This document shows positions 34,484 through 44,740 of a stretch of 64,000 nucleotides of DNA, piece by piece (position 1 is the first letter of the stretch; every line of letters begins with the position of its first letter). A program made the position numbers and the translations under genes. Source of the DNA: Aristolochia californica (Eukaryota > Streptophyta > Magnoliopsida > Piperales > Aristolochiaceae); NCBI GenBank assembly GCA_029961685.1, contig JARWKL010000006.1, positions 9,554,748 through 9,618,747 on the forward strand, given 5' to 3'. The notes under the pieces were generated by a model. The model ran no database searches. It saw only the letters and a program-made list of their open reading frames with translations, and was not told the origin of the DNA.

Positions 34484-35859
34484 TCATTCAGACAACTGTC
34501 TTTCTGTGCACAATCTACAGGTGTGCTCTTTTGGAAACATCTTATGTGCCTTCTTGCAGAAGTTTTCCTTTGCATTTTAGGGAATATTTCCTTTGAGGAG
34601 TTTCTTCAACATTTATTCGAGACTTTTCTGAATAGGTGCATGAGTCTCCTTGTAACTTTTTGCGACAATCGTTAGTGGGATGGATGTCTGGTAGATAAAG
34701 CTTTTCTTTTTCTGAACCAACTGTTCTATGAGCTATGTCAGATTCTTGAGCCCTTGGATACGCCTGGTTGGCCATACTGCTTCGGGGCATGACTTCGCCT
34801 TTGGAATATGTCTGGGATCATATTCCTTTGTAGCTTAATCTTCGTTGATGCCTTCAAGTGTCACAACATAAATGTTTGAGAACATTTTGATGTCAGTAAC
34901 AATTTCAGAAATACAGGAAACAAAGTTAATTCGAATTCCTTTACTTTTGTTATGGAGATAAAACTTCCGATAATTTCTTTTGGTATCTTCTCCAAAATTG
35001 ATAAATCGGTGGAGCGAATCATTATCTGCTTCATGAATCCAAAGGTATAAAGTATGGATGCATATTTTGAGTCTATCTCATGACTCAATTTCACTTGATT
35101 CCGACCGTTACTGGATTCATTAGTGATAAAGGGAGTGTTCATCCCTTGTCCGATTTGCTCATTCCATCGCTGGAATTGAACGGTATGATCGGAATCAATT
35201 TTTGAAAGAACGCTGTCCACCTTTTGAGGACGTAGCGAAGGTTCTTTAGACATAATGTCCGATATTTTTAAAGGTTGAATTTTCTTCAAAAACTCAAACT
35301 CATTAAAACTTGTTTTGTCTAGCTTATTTAGGCTTTGCAACCTTGTAAACTCAAATGGGGTAACCATTTTTTTTTTAGACAAGTCCGTTTCCATCAAAGA
35401 TGGATCCATTGTGACTTCCTGTCTTGCTCTAGACTGGCAAGTAGAAATCCATGATTTCCCTATCTTCAAAGAAGACTGGGTTGTGGTTTCCTTCTCATGC
35501 CTGGCATGACCGGTAGAAATCCCAGGTCTACCTGTGTTTATCAAAACACTACAGTCATCCGTCTGCTTGTTATCGGATGTTGTTGCTTCCTTTTCTTGCG
35601 ATGGAGATCTGGTAGAAGTCCCGGAGGAGTTTGGCCTATTATGCCTTTTGGTGAGTTCTTTTAACTCTTCGGTTAATTCGTTAACCTTAAGTTGTAAACA
35701 TTCTCCACTTAACCCATAATGGGCACAGTTCTCAGATATGTCTCCTCATTCAGAGAGAACTAAAAGACTGTGAAATAGAGTTTGTAAAGTTGAGAGCAAT
35801 ACCTTGAGAGTGGCAATTACTGCTGCTAGGTCCTTCAGTGTGCTGCTGAGGGGATCCAT
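34484..35859 (-). pseudogene. EPRV E3 post-RNase H ORF
   Basis: The best-preserved copy of this ORF. Start Met at 35857-35859 (MDPLSSTL...), coiled-coil LKVNELTEELKELTKR near 35640-35690, Ser/Thr-rich repeats, then a 227-residue open stretch (34861-35544) with VTPFEFTRLQSLNKL, KKIQPLKISDIMSKE, HTVQFQRWNEQIGQG and the helical domain DLSILEKIPKEIIG. The C-terminal third is shifted in frame. The conserved stop is at 34484-34486. Function unknown: the position between RNase H and the promoter is where some caulimovirids keep an extra ORF. Confidence 0.6.
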
Positions 35860-36030
35860 TTTTAGCTTTCTATAACATAAGAAAATTCTTGAGTAAGAGT
35901 ATCAGGTAAATCAATTATTTCTCCTTAACATAAGGACAAAATTTAGTACGACTATGACAAAATGAAAAATCACCACGCTGGTTGCATTGTTGTATACCTG
36001 GAAAATGAAAGCATTTCTGGATATGTTAAG
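35860..36030 (-). other. Pol deletion scar in EPRV E3
   Basis: Only the last ~20 codons of the RNase H end (about 35880-35925) remain before the post-RNase H start. They are joined through ~80 bp of unplaced sequence to the coat-protein tail at about 36030. The protease, RT and nearly all of RNase H, about 2 kb in E2, are gone. Confidence 0.65.
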
Positions 36031-36560
36031 TTTGCTGAGGCTACATGCTCTATTTTTAGGTGTAAACTTAGTCAATGCTTGAAGAGTCTGACATATTTTC
36101 TGAGTTTTTTGTTGTGGAGGACTCAGTCTCTGGATGAAGTTCATAAACTTCATCTTCTGACTAGATGTCATCGTAATGGATGATTTCCAATCCGTTTTCT
36201 TCGGCTAGTATCATGTAGGTATTATACTACCATTTTTTATTATTGTTTGGACAATCGCGTGCGAAATGTCCTTCTCTCTGGCATATCCAGCATTTAATTT
36301 GCTTGGGGGTTTCCCCTATGGGATATATGCATTATTTTTCAAAAGTATCTCTTTCGCGGAGTATACCTAGATTTTGAACTTGGTTGTATCCTAAAGTTTT
36401 TCTTATGAAATTTTTTAGGATATTTTCTTTGCTTATGATAGTTGGTTTTACAACCATAAGCTCCTACATTTTTGTTCTGGTTAGAACAACATAATGTTTG
36501 TTTGTGTGCCTTACTACTTTTCTTTTGTAGTTTTTGTGCTTCATAGAGATTTGCCAACAT
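36031..36560 (-). pseudogene. EPRV E3 coat-protein C-terminus with intact CCHC knuckle
   Basis: Basic stretch (36339-36560, Lys-rich with QKKSSKAHKQTLC) followed by CWICQREGHFARDC at 36251-36292, a full C-X2-C-X4-H-X4-C knuckle, then an acidic tail. The part between 36300 and 36360 is shortened against E1. Frames are broken between the blocks. Confidence 0.7.
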
Positions 36561-37750
36561 GTCTTGTACAAATCTATGTCATCTTCCTAGAGTATCAAAA
36601 TTTAGAAAGTTATCCATGGTTAAGTAACAAGTTTTGGATTATTTTGCCAATATTTCGTAATGTAGTCTTTTTTAGCTACATGTACAAAAGGTTCTAGCAA
36701 TTTTGCATAAAAGATAGACAGATAAGGTTTCTGATCATCCTTTTGCAATTTATAGAAGTAACTTGCAAATTCGCAGTAATACTTCTCTTAAAAAAATGTT
36801 ACAGATTTGTAACTTGTTTAGTTTTTTAAGAGTTTCCAAACATTTTCTTTGTTTTGTACTCTCATTGTGAGCTTCTAGGATTGGATGTATTCCTATAAAT
36901 TATTTTGATATCTTAGCCACTAATCCTGTTAGTATTGGGGCAATAGATGTTGATGTTGCTCTTTTTTGGTCTCTGAAAGGTTGTCCCACCAATGAGCTAC
37001 ATTACCCTATAAAGCATGGGTAAAGAAATTAAATGCAGAATCCTTATCCCAAGATTCATGCATGTTTGCGGCCTTGCTCATGCTTCTTTCCCATTCTTTA
37101 AGGACCTTTTTCTCCATCCTTGGGGCAATCCAAGTTGAGAAAAAATCCAAAAGGGTTTATGCTATCCATGGTTTGGTGTCCCTTAGTAGTATGTGATGGA
37201 TCGACATTTGTGTATTTTGTCGAATACCTTTGTTCTCCTCGAGATATTTTGGAGTTGGAGAAACTCACTCTTTCTTAAGAGTGAAATGTTGTGCGATTTC
37301 GGAAGTTATCTTGAAAGCTATCTTCCATGTGGGCATCGCGTACCCTTGAAGTTTCTGCTTGATGTTAGTTACTACCGCGAAACATTCGAAATCTTTTACC
37401 AAGATCATCTGCCTTTTTATCTTTAGAAGAGTAGTCTGTTTTCTTGGTATTTTCTATTGCAACTTCATTAGATTCCCATGCCTTTGGTTCACTGTCTTGT
37501 TGCTCTTTTTGTTTACTAAAGGAATGTTTTTCCTCTTGAACATAATAAATCGGTTGGCGACCGAAAGTATTATATTCTGCGTAAACTTTAGCATCTGTAG
37601 AGGATGATGTTTTTGAAGTGATCCTAAAAGTAGATTATTTTGAATCTTTTTTCCTAGGTGCTATGTAAGGTGTTGCAATGTACACTAGGTTTTTAAGCCA
37701 TCTGGTAATGTCAGGAAGGCCTAATGGTAATGGAGTTTCCATTTCCATTA
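36561..37750 (-). pseudogene. EPRV E3 coat protein core and N-terminus
   Basis: Homologous to 863-2088 and 27564-28718: the METPLPLGLPDITRWLK block (about 37700-37745), an acidic Glu/Ser region, the GFYLNLDCP-type block at about 37120-37160 and the VAHWWDNL block at about 36990. No open frame of more than ~80 codons is left on this strand; single-base indels and stops are spread along it. Confidence 0.65.
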
Positions 37751-38290
37751 AATAGAAAAACTTTGTCATAGAGATAATTCTTGAAGCTTCCTTTGAAGTC
37801 TTTTTCGCATTAGTAGAATTTCTCTACGGGTTAATCTCCACCATTCAACCAAATAAGCTTGATATGCTATTTGTGGGTCTGAGATTTTCTCTGGCTTGCC
37901 AATTTCTATCTTTCATTGTGCATACCAGAAGAATTTGATCTAATAGTCTTTCTCTATAGATCATTTTCACAAAGCTAAAAAATTTAGCTTTTGTTTGATT
38001 CTCTTGATCTTGCATCTTAGGTTATAGATGCGATCAGTATATCTATCCCAATATTAATAATACCATACCATTGCCGGGATCATTTCATCTTCAAGTTGAA
38101 GAGTGTTTCTTTGGAGTAAGGCAAATTCAAGGCCTTCTCTTTTTAATTTTAAACGATCTAAAAGTTTCTTCTTGTAGATCATTCTGGAGTCCAAGGTGTA
38201 AAAGGAGTTTTATACCTTGTTGGGCCGGAAGAACTTAGATGTTCTTGAATGCTAAAACTTCGGTGAAAAGTTCATGCAATTTATCTTTGT
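37751..38290 (-). pseudogene. EPRV E3 MIYR-family small ORF and flank
   Basis: From a Met at 38180-38182 the minus strand reads MIYKKKLLDRLKLKREGLEF and runs to a basic KIKRIKQKLNFLAL end at about 37980, with one stop. It corresponds to the MIYR ORFs of E1 and E2. A further ~200 bp (37751-37975) has no counterpart I can see in E1. Upstream (38183-38290) there is no viroplasmin-like domain, unlike E1 and E2. Confidence 0.5.
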
Positions 38291-38602
38291 TTAAATTATC
38301 CAACCTTTGTTTAGTTCTGTTAATTCTGTAAAGAACACAGGACTATTTCCTTGGTCAATTTTCTCTATAATGTTTTCTAAGATGATTAGACATTTTATTA
38401 TTTCTCTATGTTTATGTTCATCATAGAGAAACTCAATTTTTTGCTGTAGATTGTCAACAACATTTTCTAATCTATTAAGGGTCTTCCCATAAGACTCTAA
38501 GGTTTGGTTGGAATAGGTGAACGTTTCACTGTTTCCTATAGATGGTTCTAAGGCTTTGTATGGGCTATGAGCCATCTTCGATGTCAAGTGGAACACATGC
38601 AC
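38291..38602 (-). pseudogene. EPRV E3 coiled-coil segment downstream of movement protein
   Basis: A 103-residue open stretch with a clear heptad-like helix (TLNRLENVVDNLQQKIEFLY and the following HREIIKCLIILENII). It reads in the same direction as the movement-protein region and is separated from it only by the TRIM insertion, so it may be that protein's C-terminal part. Coiled-coils at movement-protein C-termini or in virion-associated proteins mediate their contact in caulimoviruses; applying that here is inference. Confidence 0.5.
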
Positions 38603-38617
38603 TGGGCCTTGGGTTTC

Positions 38618-38955
38618 TGTTATGGTCCTGGTTAAGTACCTATGCCTTCCGCTCTAACAGGCCGGTCTTTTGGGTAGTATTGGCCAGGTGCTTAACATTT
38701 GGTATCAGAGCTGGCTCCCACGTCACAAGTTTGAACCCCCGAGGGAAGTTCCCCAGCGCGGGTGTCGCAAGCCCCGGACGTGGTGGGCGTAAGGGATTAT
38801 GGGTTCTTGACCTGTCCCCTGTCATTGAGTGTTAAGTCGTCGTGGACGTCAGCTCTCGAAGGTGGGGTGTACTATTATGGTCCTGGGGTTAAGTACCTAT
38901 GCCTTCCACTCCTAATAGGCCGGTCTTTTGGGTAGTATTGGCTAGGTGCTTAACA
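38618..38955 (+). mobile_element. TRIM (miniature LTR retrotransposon), complete
   Basis: Two ~80 bp direct repeats, 38618-38697 and 38873-38955, share TATGGTCCTGG, GTTAAGTACCTATGCCTTCC and CGGTCTTTTGGGTAGTATTG. The left one starts TG and both end CA. After the left LTR comes TT and a perfect TGGTATCAGAGC primer site (38700-38711). Before the right LTR is a purine tract GAAGGTGGGGTG (38858-38869). The internal region is only 175 bp, with no ORF. Flanks GTTTC (38613-38617) and GTCTC (38956-38960) fit a 5 bp target duplication with one change. It is non-autonomous and splits the EPRV E3 movement-protein region. The right LTR begins TA in place of TG. Confidence 0.9.
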
Positions 38956-38960
38956 GTCTC

Positions 38961-39670
38961 CTATTACTTCAAAATGGTAATTGGTTCAGGCTCTACTGGT
39001 AGAGGTAGAGGGTCTATCCTATTTGAGGGAAAAGCTGGGCCTAGCGTTTGTAATCACTAGTTTTCCTTCTATGTCCTTGATGGTTTTTCGGGAGAGGGGA
39101 AGATGTCTGGGTGCCAAAGGTTGGACTACCCATTATGTTGGCCTTGTTAACTCTCGGGGGTCGAGTTCTTCTATGGTCATGTTTTCAGAATAACCAATGT
39201 TTTTGGCTAATTCTATGGTTTTCTTTGAATCTTTAACTGGAACCTTTCCAATGTGGATTCCTCGGGCTACTACGCATATGAGTATGCGCATAACAATTGG
39301 TCCTCGTTGAATTCCATTTTTCGATCAGTTGTCTATGTATATTTTTAAGGACAAGGTATCTTGAATATGCTTGTCTTTTAAATCTATTTGTATATTGGGC
39401 TAGATTTTAAAGGAAACTGGGTCTAATCCTAAATTTTCTTTAACTCCTTTGAATAGGGCTTTTTCAAAATTATTCATTACTGAGTTATCCATGATAGCTG
39501 CGATGAAGGGTAAATTCTAATTGATTCGTATCAAGGGGTCTAATCCTATACAAACTAGTCCATAATGGACATATTTGAATCATTTTGGCTTTGCTAAGTC
39601 AGATTCACTTAACAATCTGTAGCAGAAGGTACCTGAGTCGGTATCCTATATTTCTACTGATAATTACTTT
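38961..39670 (-). pseudogene. EPRV E3 30K-type movement protein
   Basis: One minus-strand frame, with about four stops, reads YVHYGLVCIGLDPLIRI, then a FIAAIMDNS block, KALFKGVKENLGLDPVSFKI, then IQIDLKDKHIQDTLSLKIYI, and further VMRILICVVARGIHIGKVPV. This succession (a hydrophobic GL/GLDP segment, the D of IMDN, a GxxxxLGLDP loop, then strands ending LSLKI) is the pattern of the 30K superfamily core that opens plasmodesmata for viral spread. It supports a virus origin over an LTR retrotransposon. Stops are scattered and the 3' part is cut by the TRIM. E1 and E2 show no such region. Confidence 0.65.
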
Positions 39671-39856
39671 TGGAAGATGAAGGATTTCTTTTGGAATTCA
39701 ATCTAATCTTAATTATAGACTTAAGTTATCCTAGGGATACTTATTGTCCACTTTTGTCCATCCTGCATATGATTAGGATGTTCATCGTATTCTCCCTGTG
39801 TTTCATGATGTACATGAACACTGTTTTGAAGAGAAGTACATTCTATACCTATTTGT

Positions 39857-40540
39857 TCAGATATTTAGGAATTTTAGTTGAGACGTTGTTTCTTCTAATT
39901 TTTGGAACAGAATTTCAATAAGTCGTTCCAATTGGTACAAAGTGATGAATGGAGAGGTATGCTGGATAACAAGTTCTATTAATTCACCATTTTGAGTTAT
40001 GATGCAGATGTCTCGTATAAGACGATCTTTATCTGTATCATGTTGATTTTTTACAGAAGCTATTTTACAAATGACTACTTGTAAATCTTTTCTACTTGGT
40101 TTTTTATTAACTAGTTTATTTTTCATCTCTCGAATCAGTGCTAAGATCCTAGTGTGATTTATTTCTTGATCTAAAAAACTTTGTAGGTCAGTGAGGAATT
40201 TTACTGTTTCATTAGTATTTCCTATTTTTAGTACCTCAAGATGGGCATTAATGATTCTCTTGATTCTTTGTACGTGATCATTTACTGCGCGCTCTATTCC
40301 TACGCATAGGAAGACAATGTATTCTCCGGTGTATTTTTCACAACAAATTTTCATAAAGAAATTGTGATGCATATCACTAACCAAATCCATTATATTGTTT
40401 AATATTGGATTATTTTTGTCATGCCATCCATGTGGATAGCCTATTATTGGACACACATGGGTATGTCCAATTTTTAACACCGTGTCATATGAAGGACCGT
40501 TAAGTTCCTTCTGACCGACCAATTGAGGTCTTTGGTACAT
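39857..40540 (-). CDS. EPRV E3 5' ORF (unassigned, open)
   Basis: A 227-residue frame, open throughout, starting MYQRPQLVGQKELNGPSYDT. It contains HVCPIIGYPHGWHDKNNPIL, HNFFMKICCEKYTGEYIVFL and several amphipathic helices (VKFLTDLQSFLDQEI and further Lys/Leu-rich ones). It precedes the movement-protein region in the same direction and follows the 5' non-coding region shared with E1. I do not recognise the family. Being the longest intact viral frame in the window, it may be kept open by chance or recent insertion. It is not related, as far as I can see, to the 5' region of E1. Confidence 0.5.
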   Translation of the reverse strand: MYQRPQLVGQKELNGPSYDTVLKIGHTHVCPIIGYPHGWHDKNNPILNNIMDLVSDMHHNFFMKICCEKYTGEYIVFLCVGIERAVNDHVQRIKRIINAHLEVLKIGNTNETVKFLTDLQSFLDQEINHTRILALIREMKNKLVNKKPSRKDLQVVICKIASVKNQHDTDKDRLIRDICIITQNGELIELVIQHTSPFITLYQLERLIEILFQKLEETTSQLKFLNI

Positions 40541-40645
40541 TTAATACATTTGTGGAATACAAATGTGATTTGGGATGTGACCGGTTTTGGGTCGTAAATG
40601 TTTTGGGAGTATTTATACCTAAACAGAAAAGAACCAAATCTATTA
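40541..40645 (-). other. EPRV E3 5' non-coding segment shared with E1
   Basis: On the minus strand, CTGTTTAGGTATAAATACTC and the following CCGGTCACATCCCAAAT stretch match E1 at about 2955-3030, just downstream of the primer site. Beyond 40645 the sequence switches to the plus-strand fragment E4, so the E3 copy ends here. Confidence 0.6.
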
Positions 40646-40654
40646 CTCGAGCTG

Positions 40655-41121
40655 GGAAGGAAGTCACAATGGATCCATCTTTGATGGAAATAGACTTGTT
40701 TAAGAATAAATTTTCATTCAAGAAAAAATTGGTTACCCCGTCTGAGTTTACAAGGTTGCAAAGCCTAAATAAGCCAAACAAAACAAGTTTTAATGAGTTT
40801 GAGTTTTTGAAGAAAATTCAACCTTTGAAACTATCAGACATTATGTCTGAAGAACCTTCGCTACGCCCTCAAAAGGTGGACAATGTTCGTTCAAAAATTG
40901 AATCCGATCATACAGTTCAATTCCAGCGATGGAATGAGCAAATCGGACAAGGGATAATCACTCCCTTTTTCACCACTGAATCCAGCAATAGTTGGAATTA
41001 AGTGAAAAGGCGTCATGAGATAGACTCAAAATATGCATCCATACTTTACGCATATGGATTCATAAAGTAGATAATGATTCACTCCACCTATTTATCGGTT
41101 TTGGAGAAGATGCCAAAAGAG
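40655..41121 (+). mobile_element. EPRV fragment E4 (part of post-RNase H ORF)
   Basis: Plus-strand piece of the post-RNase H ORF, in frame over 40655-41001: KLVTPSEFTRLQSLNKPNKT, KKIQPLKLSDIMSEEPS, HTVQFQRWNEQIGQG. It goes on with a stop to the LEKMPKE helix at about 41100-41121, where it is cut by G2 gag. On the left it joins the 5' end of E3 head-to-head, so the fragment is rearranged. Confidence 0.75.
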
Positions 41122-41900
41122 ATGGTTCAGTTGATCCCTTAATTTGGTTGCATAGATATGAAATTTTCTTTTTGAACCAAGGGACTACTGAATGGGATTA
41201 GGTGCAACTAGCTTCTTTCCATATGACAGATGAAGCCATGTTATGGGCTACTAAAGTAGAGAAAGAGAGACCAGGGATGACTTGGGGAGAATTTAAAAAT
41301 CTATGCACAGTTAGATTTGGCCCTCCTGCCAACAGCAATCCCCTGGGGGAGTTGGTCCTATTGAGACAAACTGGTTCGGTGGAACAATATAAAAAACTAT
41401 TCCAGGAAAAGTTGGCTCATGCTTGTGAGAGGGTATTGGTTGACCAACAGGTCTCCCTATTCACAATAGGTCTCAATGAGTTTCTGCGGCTAGAGGTAGA
41501 ACTCCTTATGCCTACGGATTTAGCTCATGCAATGAATATGGCCCAAGCAATGGAACAACGACAACAGTTGCAGCAATGTAAGTCGGATTGGTTGGGTGAG
41601 ATGAACACTTCCTCCACGTGGCAAGGGCGCCGCTATACTTCATATCAGGGAGCATCTCCAGCAGCCCCATCCAAACACACTCCGACTACGACTCAGGTAG
41701 CCAATCCCCGCCCTGGTAATCCCCTACCAAACTATATAAAAAAATTAACGAGTGCGGAGATGGCAGAAAGGCAGTCCAAAAATTTATGTTATAACTGTGA
41801 TGAGCAGTATCGGGTAGGGCACCAATGTAAACGATTTTTTTGGCTCAAGGTCGAGGATTCAGAGGATCCAGAGGATATTATTGAGGAGGAACCACCGGAG
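41122..41900 (+). pseudogene. G2 gag
   Basis: Retrotransposon gag domain: DPLIWLHRYEIFFLNQG, a stop at about 41200, then ASFHMTDEAMLWATKV and FGPPANSNPLGELVLLRQTG. A Gln/Pro-rich linker follows, and a knuckle CYNCDEQYRVGHQC at 41787-41828. The main open frame starts at 41202 and goes on into protease without a break, as is usual for chromoviruses with a single Gag-Pol frame. Confidence 0.85.
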
Positions 41901-42456
41901 ATATCCTTTCATGCTATTACTGGGCAGAAATCGCCTAATACAATGCAAGTCCGAGCTCATGTCATCGATCGAGAACTAGTGGGATTAGTCGACTCGGGGA
42001 GTACACACAATTTTTTGAGTTTGACAGCCGCACAACATCTCCAGCTTCAAATACACACTCATCTAATAGCCACAGTCTCAATGGCCAATGGCGAGAAGGT
42101 CCCTAGCTATGGGATTAGGAAGGTGGTAACTTTTTCCATTGGCTCTACTTTGTTTAATGCTGAATTTTTTGTTATTCCCCTAGTGGGATTTGATATGGTA
42201 TTAGGCATTAAATGGTTACAAACATTGGGGCCCATTCTATGGGAATTTTTGGCTTTAACCATGAGCTTTGATTTGGCCGGGAGTCGGGTGCTCTTACAGG
42301 GCCCACTGCATGCACACTTTGCAGACACAGGAATAGCCTGACAGTACTAGTGATGGTCTGGTTGAGGAGTTCTCTGACCTCTTCCAGGAGTCATCGGGTT
42401 TTCCTCCCCTGAGGCACTATGACCATAGGATCGGTCTGAAACCAGGATTTGAGGTA
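41901..42456 (+). pseudogene. G2 protease
   Basis: Same frame as gag. Active site LVGLVDSGSTHNFLSLT at about 41970-42020, a flap region, and FDMVLGIKWLQTLGPILW at about 42190-42245. The frame stops at 42339-42341, and the linker to RT (HYDHRIGLKPG-like) goes on in another frame to 42456. All catalytic residues seen are intact. Confidence 0.85.
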
Positions 42457-43200
42457 GTGGTCGTGCGACCGTACCGTTACCCACACCTTCAGAAGGACGA
42501 GATACAGCGTCAGTGCCAGGAGATGTTGAAACAGGGTCTTATTCGTCCCAATCGCTCCCCGTTCTCTTCACCCTTCTTACTTGTGAAGAAACATAATGGG
42601 ACATGGAGGCTCTGCGTGGATTATCGGGAGTTGAACGTGCAGACAGTAAAAGACAAGTTTTCAATTCCGCAAGTTGATGAGCTCCTGGACGAGTTACATG
42701 GGTCATGGTTATTCACAAAACTTGACCTCCGTTCGGGATACTATCAGGTCTGGATGCACCCCCCTAATATCAAGAAGACGGCGTTCTGCACTCAACATGG
42801 CCACTTTGAGTTCGTTGTCATGTCGTTCGGGTTATCCAATGCACCCTCCACTTTTCAAGCTTTGATGAACGGGGTATTTAGCCCCTATCTTCAAAATTTT
42901 GTTCTTGTGTTTTTCGATGATATTCTTATATATAGCAAGTCTTATATAGCAAGTCGGTTGAGGAACACTTGGCACACTTGAGGATTGTTTTTGACTTGTT
43001 ACGAGCACATCAGCTCTATTTGAAGCATTAAAAGTGTTCTTTTCCGGCTTCACATGTGGGGTATGTGGGACACATTATCTCACATGAGGGGGTTACGGTG
43101 GATCTAGAGAAGATCTGAGTTATTCATGAGTGGCCGCAACCACAATCTTGTTCTGCATTACGGGGTTTTTCGGGTCTTGCGGGCTACTACCGCAAATTTA
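42457..43200 (+). pseudogene. G2 reverse transcriptase
   Basis: Gypsy [70 protein letters not shown] and VFFDDILIYSK, with FFDD at 42910-42921. Right after this the 14 bp TCTTATATAGCAAG is duplicated (42926-42939 and 42940-42953), which throws the frame; the frame resumes as a broken LAHLRIVFDLLRAHQ-type thumb to about 43200. Stops include TGA at 43117-43119. Confidence 0.85.
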
Positions 43201-43800
43201 TTCATAACTATGGGCCAGTGGCAGCACCATTGACCAGTCTACTCAAGAAAAATTCCTTTATTTGGAATCAGAAGGTCACCAAGTCGTTTGCAGCACTCAA
43301 AGCTGCCCTCGCATCCGTGTCAGTATTACAACTTCCCAACTTTGACGAATTGTTCATGGTAGAGTGCGATGCTTCGGGCGTGGGCATTGGGGCCGTTTTA
43401 CAGCAGTTGGGCCATCCTATTGCTTATTTTAGCAGATAGTTGGCAGTCCATCATGACAAGCTGGAAGCCTATGAGTGCGAATTGATTGGGTTGGCCAAAG
43501 CTGTCCAACATTGGAGGCCTTATATATGGGGTTGGGCTTTTCTCATACGCATAGAGCACTACAACCTTAAATTCCTACTAGAATAGTGTTTGACGATGTC
43601 GCCACAGCAGCAGTGGATCAGTAAGTTGTTGTGGTTTGACTTCTCGGTGGAATATCATGCGGGGAGATTAAATAAGGTGGCAGACGCCTTGTCACGGTGT
43701 TTTGAGGATCATCAGTCGGTCTATTCGATCAGCCAGCCAAGATTTCTCATCATGGACTTGGTGAGAGACGCACATGCCACTAACCCTACACTGTAGGAAC
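43201..43800 (+). pseudogene. G2 RNase H
   Basis: Connection and RNase H: AAPLTSLLKKNSFIW, then LFMVECDASGVGIGAVLQQ (first Asp), GHPIAYFSR and a TAG at 43437-43439. It goes on through ECELIGLAKAVQHW to VADALSR at about 43685. Three stops in all. The gypsy-type, not the pararetrovirus-type, RNase H is followed by integrase. Confidence 0.8.
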
Positions 43801-44740
43801 TGCATCAGACAATTTTGGAAGGGACAATGAATTCGAAGTGGTCCATCCAGGATTCACTTATTTATTACAAGCAACATATTTTTCTTCCACTTGAGTCCGA
43901 GTTGATTCCAGCTATTCTCTTGACCTACCATGATAGTACACACGAGGGGATACAAAAGACCTTGCACAGAATTCAAGTAGATTTTTACTGGCAAGCCATG
44001 AAACCCTCTATTGTGACTTATGTGGGCGACTTTCAGGTCTGCCAGCGCAACAAAGCCGAGCACTTGAGTCCAGCTAGTCTTCTCTAGCCTCTGGCCCTTC
44101 CTACGAAGGTTTAGGTCAACATTTCGATGGATTTTGTGGAAGGTCTACCCTTGTCCTCCGGAAAATCCGTACTTTTTGTGGTGGTTGATAGATTCTCCAA
44201 GTATGGACATTTTATACCATTGGCTCATCCATATACATCAACATGGGTTGCTCAGACTTTTCTGGAGCAGATAGTCCACTTACATGGCATTCTAGAATCC
44301 ATTGTGAGTGACAGAGATGCCATTTTCACGAGCACCTTTTGGCGGGAACTGGTTCGCTTGAGTGGGACTAAATTGAAGTTGTCCTCCGCCTATCATCCAC
44401 AGATAGATGGGTAGATAGAGGTGGTGAATCACACCATCGAGATGTATCTACGATGTTTGGTGGGGGATCATCCGCGACAATGGGTTCAGTGGCTTTTGTG
44501 GGCCGAATACTGTTACAACACGTCAATCCACTCTGCCTTGCAATCCACTCCTTTCTGGGTTATATATGGCTGGGATCCACCTCGCCTTCTCTTGTACAAT
44601 CCAAGGTCTACCCGTGTGGATGTGATTGATCAGGCACTAATGGACCAGGATCTGCTGCTACAGAATATCACAGAACGACTACGACGAAGCTCAGATGAAG
44701 GATGCCTACGAAAAAGGCCATTGTGAGGTCTCTTTTGAGG
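43801..44740 (+). pseudogene. G2 integrase
   Basis: HHCC zinc-binding part: the His pair in YHDSTHEG and CQVC-type CQRNKAE near 44035-44055, although the first Cys lies in FQVCQRN. Catalytic core: SMDFVEGLP (Asp, about 44127), SDRDAIFTSTFW (Asp, about 44310) and a TAG in the GQTEVVN-type motif, after which IEVVNHT keeps the Glu (about 44418). Then YNTSIHSALQSTPFWVIYG. The DDE triad is visible. Stops at 44085-44087, 44112-44114 and 44412-44414. Confidence 0.85.

Larger units (their letters stand above)
33219..40645 (-). mobile_element. Endogenous caulimovirid copy E3 (carries movement-protein region)
   Basis: Minus-strand copy. From right to left: 5' non-coding region, 5' ORF, movement-protein region, coiled-coil ORF, MIYR ORF, coat protein and knuckle, then a pol deletion, post-RNase H ORF, promoter, leader, and a primer-site pair at the left end. 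A TRIM element is inserted at 38618-38955. This is the most complete 5' half in the window. It differs from E1 in the ORFs between the primer site and the MIYR ORF. Confidence 0.85.

Noticed and set aside
38542..38835. A 97-codon plus-strand frame across the TRIM.
   Set aside because: It spans LTR, primer site and flank, with no similarity or start context; chance frame.
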